Assembly: GCF_001684335.1 (NCBI RefSeq)
Contig: NZ_LOIC01000034.1
Span: 79,101-143,100, forward strand
Source: Photorhabdus namnaonensis
Lineage (GTDB): Bacteria > Pseudomonadota > Gammaproteobacteria > Enterobacterales > Enterobacteriaceae
Direction: 5' to 3'
DNA length: 64,000 nucleotides
This document shows, one piece after another, positions 19,123 to 28,570 of the stretch (positions within the stretch are counted from its first letter, which is position 1; every line of letters starts with the position of its first letter). The notes beneath the pieces are model-generated. The model searched no databases, had not been told where the DNA came from, and saw nothing but the letters and a program-made list of their open reading frames with translations. The position numbers and the translations under genes are program-made.

Positions 19123-20013
19123 ATGGCGATGGTTCAATCCAAATCGCAGAAATGGCGTTTGTTGGCGACACATTTGTTGATGTTAACCTTTATTGCCATG
19201 ATCTTATTCCCGTTGTTGATGGTTATTACTATCTCCTTGCGGCCAGGGAACTTTGCCACGGGGAGTTTGATCCCGGAAAGCATCTCTTGGGAGCATTGGA
19301 AATTGGCGCTTGGTTACAGTGTGGTGTCACCGGATGGTCGTGTTACACCGCCGCCTTTCCCCGTGATGCTATGGCTTTGGAACTCTGTTAAGGTTGCCTT
19401 TATTACCGCCGTAGGTATCGTGACATTATCAACGACTTGCGCTTATGCCTTTGCCCGTATGCGTTTTCGCGGTAAAAGTATCGTGCTGAAAGGTATGCTA
19501 ATTTTTCAGATGTTCCCGGCGGTGCTCTTTCTGGTAGCGCTATATGCCTTGTTTGATCGACTAGGAGAATATGTACCGTTTATCGGCCTTAATACCCACG
19601 GTGGTGTGATTTTTGCCTACCTGGGGGGGATTGCGTTGCATGTCTGGACGATTAAAGGCTATTTCGAAACCATTGATGGCTCCTTGGAAGAGGCGGCTGC
19701 GCTTGATGGCGCGACACCGTGGCAAGCTTTCCGTATGGTGCTGCTACCGCTTTCGGTACCGATTCTGGCAGTGGTATTTATTCTTTCCTTCATTGGTGTG
19801 ATTACGGAAGTGCCTGTTGCCTCACTGCTTCTGCGAGATGTGAACAATTACACTTTGGCGGTGGGCATGCAGCAATACCTTAACCCACAGAACTATCTTT
19901 GGGGAGATTTTGCCGCTGCCGCTGTGCTCTCAGCACTCCCTATTACCATCGTTTTCCTGGTTGCTCAACGCTGGTTGGTCAATGGTTTGACCGCCGGGGG
20001 AGTTAAAGGTTGA
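19123..20013 (+). CDS. malG: Maltose ABC permease MalG
   Basis: A 296-residue inner-membrane permease, the same length as in E. coli, with six predicted membrane segments and the EAA-loop [20 protein letters not shown] that docks on MalK. The C-terminal tail ends in the glycine-rich [10 protein letters not shown] that reaches into the MalE-facing pore. It follows malF by 12 bases with ribosome site AAGGAGG. It is the last gene of malEFG. Confidence 0.97.
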   Translation: MAMVQSKSQKWRLLATHLLMLTFIAMILFPLLMVITISLRPGNFATGSLIPESISWEHWKLALGYSVVSPDGRVTPPPFPVMLWLWNSVKVAFITAVGIVTLSTTCAYAFARMRFRGKSIVLKGMLIFQMFPAVLFLVALYALFDRLGEYVPFIGLNTHGGVIFAYLGGIALHVWTIKGYFETIDGSLEEAAALDGATPWQAFRMVLLPLSVPILAVVFILSFIGVITEVPVASLLLRDVNNYTLAVGMQQYLNPQNYLWGDFAAAAVLSALPITIVFLVAQRWLVNGLTAGGVKG

Positions 20014-20024
20014 TTACATGTAAG

Positions 20025-20052
20025 TCCCTTTAATACATCGAGATTAAAGGGA
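20025..20052. terminator. Hairpin between convergent malG and sulfatase gene
   Basis: Perfect 10-bp arms TCCCTTTAAT (20025-20034) and ATTAAAGGGA (20043-20052) lie 12 bases after the malG stop and before the end of the convergent gene. It lacks a strong T-run on either side, so it may be an imperfect bidirectional terminator. Confidence 0.5.
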
Positions 20053-20068
20053 TTCACGGAAGTATCAA

Positions 20069-22084
20069 TTATTGCTGGTGGTGAACTTGACGATTTAATT
20101 GCCATGACAGGAGATCGGTGAATACCTGCCAACGTTGGAACTGTTTGGTTTGGTCTGCTGTCATGGGTTGAGGTTCACCGAGTAATAATCCCGTTTGATT
20201 TGCCCACGGTCGAAATTCACCTTTGCCTACCATGATATAAGCCCCTTGTGATGTAATAGTGACTTCCGGGTTATAGCCTTGACACCAGATAGGGTCTAGA
20301 CGTTCAGCCAGCAGATTACAGCCGGTACGGTAATAAGCGGTATGTGACAAGCTCAAATGGTAGAGGGTTGGCCAAATGTCTTTATGGCTGCCGACTCTGG
20401 TCGCGTCAAAAATTGCGTTTTGGCGATAAGCGGGCGGCACGTAGAGATAAAACGGTACACCGTGGCCGATTGCCAGTTCATGAGCATCTGGATAACTGAT
20501 ACCTCGAATATTATGGTCACCGGTTGCCGCAATAATGGTATGGGAAGCCAATGACTGAGATTTTACCCAACTGATAAACTGTCCTAATTGATCATTGGCA
20601 TAACGCAGAGTATGGAAAACCTCTTGTAACTCATTACCACTAGCCAAATGACTTAAACGTTGTTTCTCGATATCACTCAGCTTGATGTTGGTTTTCTGAT
20701 AACCTGCCGGCGATTTATACGGTGGGTGATGGGTAGTAGACAACGACATAATCAGAACATGTTCCCCATTCTTTTCTGCCTGAATCAGGCGATCTTTAAT
20801 ATAACGGAACATAAACTCATCAGGCACGCCCCAAGTACCAAATTGGGCTTCTGGATAGCGTTTTTTCAGCCCATTCTGATCGATAAATTCACTAACGCCC
20901 AAGTTTGGCAAGAACTGATTCAAATTACGCCATGCGCCGTTACCGGATGTGACGAAGATAATTTTGTAACCATTCGCCAGATAGGGTTTGAACATATTGC
21001 TGGTGAAATCGAGATCCTGCGCGATGGATTGACTGATTGCGCTGTTTGGGCTGCGGATCAAGAAACGGCTTAAACTATCAATGGTGCCATCGCCTTCGGA
21101 AACGAAACGTTCAAAACGCCAGTCGTTTTGCCAGTGCTGGCGTAGGGCGCCAAAAACATCAAGATCTGGGCGATCCAAGCTTTGTAGGTGATAACCCATA
21201 CTCTCCATGACGTTAAATATTACGTGAGGCGGATTTTTTTGAGCGGTAGGGTTGTCGGCAGTTTTAGCCATAAACAGTGACAGATTTACGGGGGTTGGTT
21301 TCTCCAGAAAATGGTTTAATAACCAGCTACCTTGTTCATCTGTCGCTTCTGGGAAGTCGCTATTTTTGTAGTGATCATTAAACGCCCAGTTCAGTGCCAT
21401 TGGGCCATTAGGTGTCAACATATTAAGCATTTTGACTTCTGAAACCTGTGTATTGGCCTGACGTAGTGGAAAAGTACCGATGGAGCCACGCATGCCAACG
21501 AAGCAGGCGGATAAAATAACCAGCGTCGCGATAGCGGAAATGGGTAAGCTGGTTTTGCGCTCTGTGCGTGAGATAAGGTAGCGTTGCCAGAGCAGACAGA
21601 GCCAGAAAACAGCCACTGCGAACAGTGCTAAACAGAGCAAACTTTCGATAACAGGATAGTCATTCCATAGGGTGTGCAGCACGGCTTGCGTATCATCTTC
21701 CACTAAGCCGAAGATGAAAATATCGAACGATCGTTCATAGGTGGCATAGTAGTAAACATTACTTACCGTCAAAGCCCCGACCACGGTACTGAGTGTTGTT
21801 GCCAACCACGGATAGGCGTGTTGCCATATGTTGAAGCTATTTTTATTAATGGCGAATAAGCTCGCAATCAGCAGACAAGGCACAAACAGCAAACTGGCAA
21901 TCCGAATATCAAACAGTCCGCCGATCCAGAACATGCGTTCTACGTCTTGAGTAGAGTCAATGAAGAGCTGATAACTGCCATAAGTTAAGAGAAGATAGAT
22001 TCTTCCCGCCATTTGTGTTGCTACCGTTAGCAACCAGGGAAGTAAAAGTGCGATAAAAGCCAGTTTGAATCTGGAGAACCACAT
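20069..22084 (-). CDS. LtaS/OpgB-like membrane sulfatase-fold phosphotransferase
   Basis: A 671-residue protein. About five membrane helices occupy the first 210 residues, followed by a periplasmic alkaline-phosphatase/sulfatase domain. Metal-site features seen are VMESMG near 295 (first acidic ligand), EGDGTIDSLSRF (candidate nucleophile Thr), SLSTTHHPPY, and GDHN near 545 with a later VGSHKD. The family includes lipoteichoic-acid synthase and enterobacterial enzymes that move phosphoglycerol or phosphoethanolamine onto envelope glycans; the exact substrate is not evident. It is a lone gene, convergent with malG. It is not EptA-like in its N-terminal layout. Confidence 0.82.
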   Translation of the reverse strand: MWFSRFKLAFIALLLPWLLTVATQMAGRIYLLLTYGSYQLFIDSTQDVERMFWIGGLFDIRIASLLFVPCLLIASLFAINKNSFNIWQHAYPWLATTLSTVVGALTVSNVYYYATYERSFDIFIFGLVEDDTQAVLHTLWNDYPVIESLLCLALFAVAVFWLCLLWQRYLISRTERKTSLPISAIATLVILSACFVGMRGSIGTFPLRQANTQVSEVKMLNMLTPNGPMALNWAFNDHYKNSDFPEATDEQGSWLLNHFLEKPTPVNLSLFMAKTADNPTAQKNPPHVIFNVMESMGYHLQSLDRPDLDVFGALRQHWQNDWRFERFVSEGDGTIDSLSRFLIRSPNSAISQSIAQDLDFTSNMFKPYLANGYKIIFVTSGNGAWRNLNQFLPNLGVSEFIDQNGLKKRYPEAQFGTWGVPDEFMFRYIKDRLIQAEKNGEHVLIMSLSTTHHPPYKSPAGYQKTNIKLSDIEKQRLSHLASGNELQEVFHTLRYANDQLGQFISWVKSQSLASHTIIAATGDHNIRGISYPDAHELAIGHGVPFYLYVPPAYRQNAIFDATRVGSHKDIWPTLYHLSLSHTAYYRTGCNLLAERLDPIWCQGYNPEVTITSQGAYIMVGKGEFRPWANQTGLLLGEPQPMTADQTKQFQRWQVFTDLLSWQLNRQVHHQQ

Positions 22085-22373
22085 AATGCCTTCTTATTAT
22101 TAATGATTGATAAGGTTAATTTAGTGTTTAGTAGGTCAAGATCCTATCTTATTCAGCAAGTTACTGCCTATCCCATTAGGTTATTTTATTTGCTGTTTTT
22201 TGCGGTAGAGTAGTCATTGGTCAGATAGAAGCGATTGAAGGGTGGTTCAGACTACACACCATCTTTACCTCGAAGATGTACTCCAGCCGACATAAGGCGA
22301 AAGAGGAATATCGATGAAGCGTCAGCCTAGCTGATTTTGAATACACTTTACATATATGCAAAGGAGTATCGTA
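22085..22373 (+). other. Leader region with tandem mini-ORFs before arginase-family gene
   Basis: No full gene. Near the downstream gene a 13-codon frame (ATG near 22276) ends by overlapping, as ATGA, a six-codon frame MKRQPS (22314-22334) that has a good GAGGA ribosome site. A small hairpin, CATCTT-N6-GAAGATG (about 22259-22277), lies ahead of them. These might form a translated leader. They could also be chance frames. Confidence 0.3.
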
Positions 22374-23249
22374 ATGACTAACTGCTCAAATACTATCAGG
22401 CTGGTTATGCCGCAGTGGCAAGGGGGAAATAACCCAGCATATAAATTTGGTGCGGAAATGCTGAACTGGCTTGCACCGGAAACGGATGCGCCTGTTATTC
22501 ATGTACCCATTCAGGAACCCGCCGGGCCTCTCTCGGTAGAAAATGGCATTATCGGCAGGGAAGCGCTTAAAACTCAGCTTAGTAGCGTCTGGAAAATTAT
22601 TCGTGAATATAAGCCAGATAATATCGTCACGTTTGGTGGTGACTGTCTTGTTGATCTCGCTCCTTTTGCCTGGCTGAGTGAGCGCTGGGGAGAAAAGCTA
22701 GGGATACTGTGGATTGATTCGCATCCTGATGTTATGACTCCCGCTCAATTTCAGCATGCTCACGCTCATGTTCTTGGCGCACTGATGGGCAATGGCGATC
22801 CTGATCTGACAACCACCGTGGCTTGCCCGGTACCTTCCCGGAGAGTCATGATCGCAGGAATACACAGCCCGCTGGAATATGAGAAAAAATTCATTGCTGA
22901 TAACGCAATCAGAACCTGCTCTCCGGATGATGTCAGGGCGGGAGGAGAGTCAGTAATGAAGTGGATTGAAGAAGAGAAAATCGAATGTCTGGCAATTCAT
23001 ATCGATTTGGATGTACTGGATGAAAATAACTTCCGTTCCGTATTATTCGCTCGTCCGGGTGCCTGTGAGCATGATTTCGGTGGTATCGCTAAAGGTAAAC
23101 TTAACATTCCCGATGTGCTGGCTCTGATCCAAAAGGCAGCTTCTCGGGCTAAAGTGGTTGGGCTTGGGATTGCAGAACATCTTCCTTGGGATGCAATGAA
23201 TCTTAAAGATATGCTGGAACAGCTTCCTTTAATAGGGCGTTCAGATTAG
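22374..23249 (+). CDS. Arginase/agmatinase-family protein (GGDC variant)
   Basis: A 291-residue ureohydrolase-fold protein. Metal-binding blocks are recognisable: FGGDC (position of GGDHS), WIDSHPD (DxHxD), HAHAHVLGALMG and HIDLDVLD (DxDxxD). The His that normally binds the first manganese in GGDHS is Cys here; the other ligands are kept. A GGDC subgroup exists among arginase-family proteins, so this is likely functional with an altered substrate (arginine, agmatine, guanidino compound or formamide-type). I choose ATG 22374 with AAGGAG just before it; the ATG at 22356 precedes that ribosome site. It is monocistronic, between two unrelated units. Confidence 0.85.
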   Translation: MTNCSNTIRLVMPQWQGGNNPAYKFGAEMLNWLAPETDAPVIHVPIQEPAGPLSVENGIIGREALKTQLSSVWKIIREYKPDNIVTFGGDCLVDLAPFAWLSERWGEKLGILWIDSHPDVMTPAQFQHAHAHVLGALMGNGDPDLTTTVACPVPSRRVMIAGIHSPLEYEKKFIADNAIRTCSPDDVRAGGESVMKWIEEEKIECLAIHIDLDVLDENNFRSVLFARPGACEHDFGGIAKGKLNIPDVLALIQKAASRAKVVGLGIAEHLPWDAMNLKDMLEQLPLIGRSD

Positions 23250-23900
23250 TTGAAATATCGAATTATTTTATCTGGGGTCAATATTGGCGGTTTTATACGA
23301 AAAGTCATCGAAGTGGATATTGACCTTAACCCCAAAATCGGCGCTGACTGGTGCTTTAAAGAGCAGCAAAATGTGGTAGTGACTTAAATATGTGAAAGAG
23401 TTCATGAAGGCGTTTTCGTTACAACAACGGCCTGGAATGAAAAAATGCGTGTACTGCCAAGATGAAAGCTTATTTATCGCTAGCCCCAATATATCGGATT
23501 AATATCTTGACGCTTTTGGGGTTTTATATTGCCTCCGCATCAGGTAAAAATTTACGGCGATTTTTATTTATTCCAGATATTGAGAGCAATTAATGAGCTA
23601 TTTTGTGTGGTGCTCATCACATTTTCCTCATATTCATCTAATAAATATCGTGATCTTGGGGTCATAATATTGAGAGAGCGAAATTCTTTGTTATTTGTCT
23701 CCACTCCATCCTACTTAGCTGGAAGCGGTCTGTTGTTCTCTCTAACGCCACGTATTAAATGATGGCTATTTTATGCTGTCATTTTTTTACCGCGGAACAG
23801 ACCGGCGCTATTTAAAAGAGCCGCATGTCATGGCTCGTTTAATGGCTTCCTGCGTTATCCCCATCTCAGGATAATGGTTCAGTTATGTAAGGTTTCAAAT
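23250..23900. other. Gene-poor region upstream of vgrG
   Basis: 650 bases without a convincing gene. Short frames with stops on the plus strand (for instance one containing IGADWCFKEQQNVVVT near 23330) may be remains of a transposase, but I cannot name the family. The motif GGGGTCA followed by ATATTG occurs twice (about 23274 and 23657). A small GAGCC/GGCTC hairpin is at about 23817-23839. The vgrG promoter is presumably here. Confidence 0.4.
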
Positions 23901-26015
23901 ATGGATGGATTAGTTTTCACCTGCCGAATTGGCATACTGCCCCAAACCACCTTTCAGGTCTCGCAATTTACTTTACAGGAAGAGCTGTCACAGCTTTATC
24001 GCCTGACGTTAAAGGTGGTGAGCTCACGTGATGACATTCCCCTGAATGAACTGCTGGGGGATTGCGCATCACTGACCATTACCCGCAATGGCGTCACCGA
24101 ACGGACTATTAATGGTTTAATCACCGGGGTTGAACAGGATAATACCGATGGCCGTCGCACTGTTTATATTTTCACTGTCCGCCCCACAATGTGGCTGATG
24201 ACGCTCAATCAGGACAGCCGTATTTTCCATCGACAGTCGGTACCGGAAATCTTAGCGATCCTGCTGAAAGAGCATCGTATTTTATTTACCCGCGATACGC
24301 TTTATAAACGCCATGTCGAACGGGAATACACCACGCAAAAACGCGAATCCGCCTATGATTTCTGGTGTCGGCTGGCGGCGGAAGAGGGCATTGTCTTCTG
24401 GTTTGAGGAAAAACAGACGTTGTTCTGTGATTGCCGCCTGGGCATGCAGGCGGATATCGAACTGACTTACAATACGCACCCTGAAACGGACGAGACAGAC
24501 ACCACCGCGTACCAGTGGAGTTATGGCGAATACCTGTGTTCGAACAGCACGGTCCAGAAAGACCATAACTTTCTTAACCCCAAATACGCACTTGAACACC
24601 GGAAGCAGTCTGACGATAGCGGGCACCATTCAGTGTTTGAAAGTTACGGCCGTTTCCAGTGGGACGAGGAAGGAAAACCGTTTACTCAATTGCGGCTGGA
24701 ACAGTTACGCAACTACAGTAAAGTCGGCACCGCCAAAACTAACTGTATCCGGCTGCGTCCGGGCAAAATTTTTACCCTGCAATCCCATCCCATAGAGGCC
24801 ATGAACGACTGCTGGCAGGTGCTGTCTGTCACGCATTATGGGCAGCAACCTGTCGCGTCGAACGACGGGGGCGAAGGAACCACCCTGACCAACGAGGTCG
24901 CCTTTATTCCCGGGCGACAGGACTGGCGGCCCCCTTACCGCTATAAACCGCTGGCGGACGGGGATGAAGTCGCCACGGTGGTCGGGCCGGGAAGCGAAGA
25001 GATTTATGTGAACGAACATGGCGCGATACGCATCCATTTTCACTGGAACCGTTACGATAAAGCGGACGACCTCGCGTCCTGCTGGGTCCGGGTGGCTCAG
25101 GGCTGGAGCGGCAACGGTTTTGGTTTTATGGCGATACCGCGTGTCGGGCAGGAGGTGATAGTCAGCTATCTCAACGGCGATATCGACCGCCCGATTGTGA
25201 CGGGGTGTACCTACAATGGCCTTAATCGTCCGCCTCTTGATTTACCGCTGGAGAAAACCCGGACCACCTTTAAAACCCAGACTCGCGGCGGGCAGGGATT
25301 TAATGAACTGCGTTTTGAGGATGAAAGAGGCAGCGAAGAGGTGTTTATTCATGCTCAACGGAATATGAAAACGCAGATCCTCTGGGATAAAACCACGCAG
25401 ATAGGCCATGACCAGCAAACAGACGTGGCGCATAACCGCGCGGCGATCATTAAAAACGATGATGATGAAACCGTTCAGGGCTGCCAGACTCTTGACGTCG
25501 GTCAAAATCAAACCGTGACCATTAAAGGCCAGCAAGTCATTTCCGTTGGTAAAAGCCATCAATTAAACATCGAAGATAACCAGCAAATTACCGTGGGTAA
25601 ACATCTCACGGTGCACTCGGAAAGCGGGCAAATCACCATTGGGAACGCCGGCGGGCAGATAGTGATTGACCCGATGGGGAATATCCGTATCGAAGGGGTC
25701 AGCATCACCATGACCGACCATATCACCGGCAAGAAATCCGCCGGCGCGCTGTTTGATTATTCAGCCCGCTATACCTTGCTGAGTGAGCAAAGCGATAAGC
25801 CGCTGGTGAATGTCCCCTACACCATCACCACCAGCGATGGTCAGGTCATCCCGGGTAAAACTGATGGGCTGGGCAGAACGGTGACTGTGCAGAGTGCGGC
25901 CGAAGACAATCTGCAACTGCGTTCACCGGAAACCCCACCGAAACCGAAGCAAACCTTATACGAAGTCAGTGATAACACGCCGGTAGAGTATGTGATGGAA
26001 TTTACGGAGAAATAA
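23901..26015 (+). CDS. vgrG: Type VI secretion spike protein VgrG/TssI
   Basis: About 704 residues. The N-terminal half has the gp27-like fold (FTLQEELSQLYRLTLKVVS; EGIVFWFEE; RLRPGKIFTL), followed by the gp5-like OB/needle region (GPGSEEIYVNEHGAIRIHFHW, SCWVRVAQGWSGNGFGFMAI, PRVGQEVIVSYLNGDIDRPI) and a repetitive beta-helix (QNQTVTIKGQQVISVGKSHQ, HSESGQITIGNAG). The C-terminal extension of about 90 residues (from SARYTLL, with YTITTSDGQVIPGKTDGLGR) looks like a transthyretin-type adaptor that often docks the effector encoded next. An ATG at 23874 would add nine residues but has poor ribosome spacing; 23901 has AAGG about eight bases before. Base composition is GC-richer than the surroundings. 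Confidence 0.95.
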   Translation: MDGLVFTCRIGILPQTTFQVSQFTLQEELSQLYRLTLKVVSSRDDIPLNELLGDCASLTITRNGVTERTINGLITGVEQDNTDGRRTVYIFTVRPTMWLMTLNQDSRIFHRQSVPEILAILLKEHRILFTRDTLYKRHVEREYTTQKRESAYDFWCRLAAEEGIVFWFEEKQTLFCDCRLGMQADIELTYNTHPETDETDTTAYQWSYGEYLCSNSTVQKDHNFLNPKYALEHRKQSDDSGHHSVFESYGRFQWDEEGKPFTQLRLEQLRNYSKVGTAKTNCIRLRPGKIFTLQSHPIEAMNDCWQVLSVTHYGQQPVASNDGGEGTTLTNEVAFIPGRQDWRPPYRYKPLADGDEVATVVGPGSEEIYVNEHGAIRIHFHWNRYDKADDLASCWVRVAQGWSGNGFGFMAIPRVGQEVIVSYLNGDIDRPIVTGCTYNGLNRPPLDLPLEKTRTTFKTQTRGGQGFNELRFEDERGSEEVFIHAQRNMKTQILWDKTTQIGHDQQTDVAHNRAAIIKNDDDETVQGCQTLDVGQNQTVTIKGQQVISVGKSHQLNIEDNQQITVGKHLTVHSESGQITIGNAGGQIVIDPMGNIRIEGVSITMTDHITGKKSAGALFDYSARYTLLSEQSDKPLVNVPYTITTSDGQVIPGKTDGLGRTVTVQSAAEDNLQLRSPETPPKPKQTLYEVSDNTPVEYVMEFTEK

Positions 26016-26017
26016 AT

Positions 26018-27376
26018 ATGGCAATATCCAATAGCGGCAAGATGTGCCCGGCTGTCACCTCAATTAACTGCACGATGGAAATAGGCGTCTTTCCCGCCGA
26101 TGAAGATCCCTGTTATCTGGCGAGGAAAGCTGAATATGCCCAGCGGCTGCCGGCAATGATTATCACCAAACTGGGGGCTATTCGCTTTCTTAAACAGATT
26201 GTCATGAGCGGATTAATCAAAGTGGAAGAGTATAAACACGATTTTCTGTGGCCTTATAAAGCAGAAGTGGTGTTTGCTATCAGAGCGACTAAAGACGTTC
26301 CTCTGCCCATGCTGGCGACCAGTCAAGTCTCTAAGCAGCGTTATGGTGGTAATTTGCCGCAATCCAGTAATCCGTTTGCCCGGCCTTCTGCCGACGATAT
26401 GGAGAAATTTGAAATTGTTGGTATTCGGCGCCCCGATATTATTCTGGTTAAAGATGAAACTCTCCGGTGGCCGGGCAGAAATGCCACCTACTTTGATGGT
26501 TCTGTGCATCCTGATAACCTAAAGATGTTGATTGAGGTGAAATTTCCGGGGGATGAACTCTCTGATAGTCAGGAAAAAGATTATATCCGAATTGCTACCC
26601 GTGACCGCTTTGGCGTGATGCGTGTCGACGATAGCCGCACAGAGGAGCAAAAACAGTACGATGAAGCGTGGCGAAAACTTTATCAGCCCGGTTCTCAACA
26701 CTATAAAAATCCGATACCACTGGCCCCGCTACCCCCCGGTTCGCCGCCTGATGAGGAAGCTTTACCCGCTCCTCCCGCAGAGGGTGCACCGGGGACTATT
26801 CCGCAGCCGTTGACCAAAAAACTCCCGCTGGTCAGTACCTCCCCGTGGTCTTTCTTACCCAGCTATGAAGACTGGGTTATCCTCGGGCAAGAGGTGGCGG
26901 GTCTGGCCGAAAATGGGTTGAATTATGTCCGCGACAGTACCCGGGAGCTCCTTGCCCAGTTTGGAGTCTGGCTCAATCAGGCCGGCAAGTGGGTGTGTGA
27001 AGAGGTTATTGACCCGATAAGCCATCAGGTCAGCTACGCGTTTTCCTGGGTCAGTGAACAAACGGGGAAAATCGTGACTTGGACGGAGAGTGAGATAAAA
27101 GCCCAGTGGCAAATCGTGCAACAGGACTCAGATATCACCCTGGAAGAGCTCAAAAACATTAGCTGGATGCAAATATTAAAAGAGGTGGGGGAAGGCATGC
27201 TGGAAGTGGTGGTGATTATTGCCGGTGTTGCCGTTGTTATCCTGGTCACCTTGGCTGTCGCTGCGGCGCTGATTGCACTGGTGGAAATTTTAGCTGCCGC
27301 CGCCGCAGTCAGCGCTGCTGCGTTAGCCGCTGTACTGGCAATATTGGCGAGTGTGACATTCGCCACTGCTTCATAA
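26018..27376 (+). CDS. T6SS effector with VRR-NUC nuclease domain (TseV-like)
   Basis: A 452-residue protein encoded two bases after vgrG. Residues about 130-200 contain RRPDIILV (D140) and LIEVKFPGDE (E173, K175) followed by QEKDYIRIA, the PD-(D/E)xK layout of VRR-NUC nucleases. I recognise this as the TseV type of DNase effector. A proline-rich linker (231-265) leads to a helical region and a long hydrophobic stretch (396-449), possibly for membrane transit or chaperone binding. The N-terminus (residues 1-130) has several Cys and no canonical PAAR motif. The two immunity-type genes downstream fit this role. Confidence 0.85.
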   Translation: MAISNSGKMCPAVTSINCTMEIGVFPADEDPCYLARKAEYAQRLPAMIITKLGAIRFLKQIVMSGLIKVEEYKHDFLWPYKAEVVFAIRATKDVPLPMLATSQVSKQRYGGNLPQSSNPFARPSADDMEKFEIVGIRRPDIILVKDETLRWPGRNATYFDGSVHPDNLKMLIEVKFPGDELSDSQEKDYIRIATRDRFGVMRVDDSRTEEQKQYDEAWRKLYQPGSQHYKNPIPLAPLPPGSPPDEEALPAPPAEGAPGTIPQPLTKKLPLVSTSPWSFLPSYEDWVILGQEVAGLAENGLNYVRDSTRELLAQFGVWLNQAGKWVCEEVIDPISHQVSYAFSWVSEQTGKIVTWTESEIKAQWQIVQQDSDITLEELKNISWMQILKEVGEGMLEVVVIIAGVAVVILVTLAVAAALIALVEILAAAAAVSAAALAAVLAILASVTFATAS

Positions 27377-27390
27377 TTAACGGAGAGAAT

Positions 27391-28536
27391 ATGGATACTT
27401 TAGATTATTTTACCCAGTTGAGATCACAACTGACCTCTTTTCTTTTTAGCAATGCTGATGAACTGACTGTTTCCCGTCTGGGTCTCTCGATTACCCTGTT
27501 TTTTAAACAGGGCTACACTCAGGAGAAAAAGCAACGCATTCTGGCCTGCTACCGGCGCTTTCGCGAAGAGTTTGGCACTCACCTGCGTTTTCATCGTCAT
27601 GAACTGGAAGGGTTAAAAAAATATTCGCCGGAAAATATTGCCAAAGTGGAAGAAGGCATTCTTAATCAGAAAAAGAATCAGCCTTCTAGTTGGGTCGTCA
27701 GTGATGCTAAAAATCTCTATGAAGCCCCTCGCTATCTGATGCGTTATCTGGATTCTCGAGAAATCGATAGTGACGACAGTAGCTCTTACCTCAGTCTGGT
27801 ATTGCCCTGGGATTATCTAAAGGAACAAGAGGGCATGACCCAGTTTATGGCCTGGCTGGATTTTCTATGTGAACAGCTTGAACCTGACTGGGGAGACTGT
27901 GGTTACTGTCTGGTCTTACCCAGAGATTATCATGACTATTTTCCTCTGGAGTACCAACTGGCCCTGCGTTACCCTGCCCTGCAAGTCAACTCCACTGTTC
28001 ACACCACGCTGGACGATTATGCCCATTCCATCCGAAGCATTAACTGGATCACCCTGCTGTCCAAACGCTTTGTAAACCGACTGGGTGGGGAATACTGGAT
28101 ACGTCAGGTGCTGCGCCCCTACCGGGATGTGGTGATTACTTCTTATTCCAATGGTCTGATAATCCGGGCCGGTCAATACCCGGACTTAACGCCACTCCCG
28201 GGCAGTGTCCCGGAGAGTTATTTTGCCATTAACCAGTTGATACGTCCGATACGTTTTGTTCCGGGAGAAGGTGATTCCCTGCATTTTTATGGAGAGGGGC
28301 ATTTTGATGATATTTCCACACAAGCCTGGTATGCCCGTTATGACCGTGGCCCGCTGCAAGTCACCCCTCTGAGAGGCGACCATCCTGCACTGGTCAGCGG
28401 GATCTGGCAAACCGACAGCCTGCCTGGCCAGCAGTACTTCTTTGCTCAGGGGGCGATGGCTTTTGATGTTGAAGGTGCAGAGACGGGCACAACCCTCTGG
28501 CATCTGGTACGGGAAGCAGCAAATATGTGGGAATAA
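27391..28536 (+). CDS. DUF3396-type T6SS immunity protein, copy 1
   Basis: A 381-residue cytosolic protein of the DUF3396 (type VI immunity) family that follows VRR-NUC effectors. No signal peptide or membrane helix. Recognisable blocks are SRLGLSITLFFKQGYTQEKK, SSSYLSLVLPWDYLKEQEGM, CGYCLVLPRDYHDYFPLEYQ and RFVNRLGGEYWIRQVL. A cytosolic location suits protection against a DNase. It is very similar over its whole length to the next gene, clearly a tandem duplication. The ribosome site is GGAGAG; it is 14 bases from the effector gene. Confidence 0.85.
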   Translation: MDTLDYFTQLRSQLTSFLFSNADELTVSRLGLSITLFFKQGYTQEKKQRILACYRRFREEFGTHLRFHRHELEGLKKYSPENIAKVEEGILNQKKNQPSSWVVSDAKNLYEAPRYLMRYLDSREIDSDDSSSYLSLVLPWDYLKEQEGMTQFMAWLDFLCEQLEPDWGDCGYCLVLPRDYHDYFPLEYQLALRYPALQVNSTVHTTLDDYAHSIRSINWITLLSKRFVNRLGGEYWIRQVLRPYRDVVITSYSNGLIIRAGQYPDLTPLPGSVPESYFAINQLIRPIRFVPGEGDSLHFYGEGHFDDISTQAWYARYDRGPLQVTPLRGDHPALVSGIWQTDSLPGQQYFFAQGAMAFDVEGAETGTTLWHLVREAANMWE

Positions 28537-28570
28537 CTGATTATCCACCGCCTCATAACTCACGGAGAAA

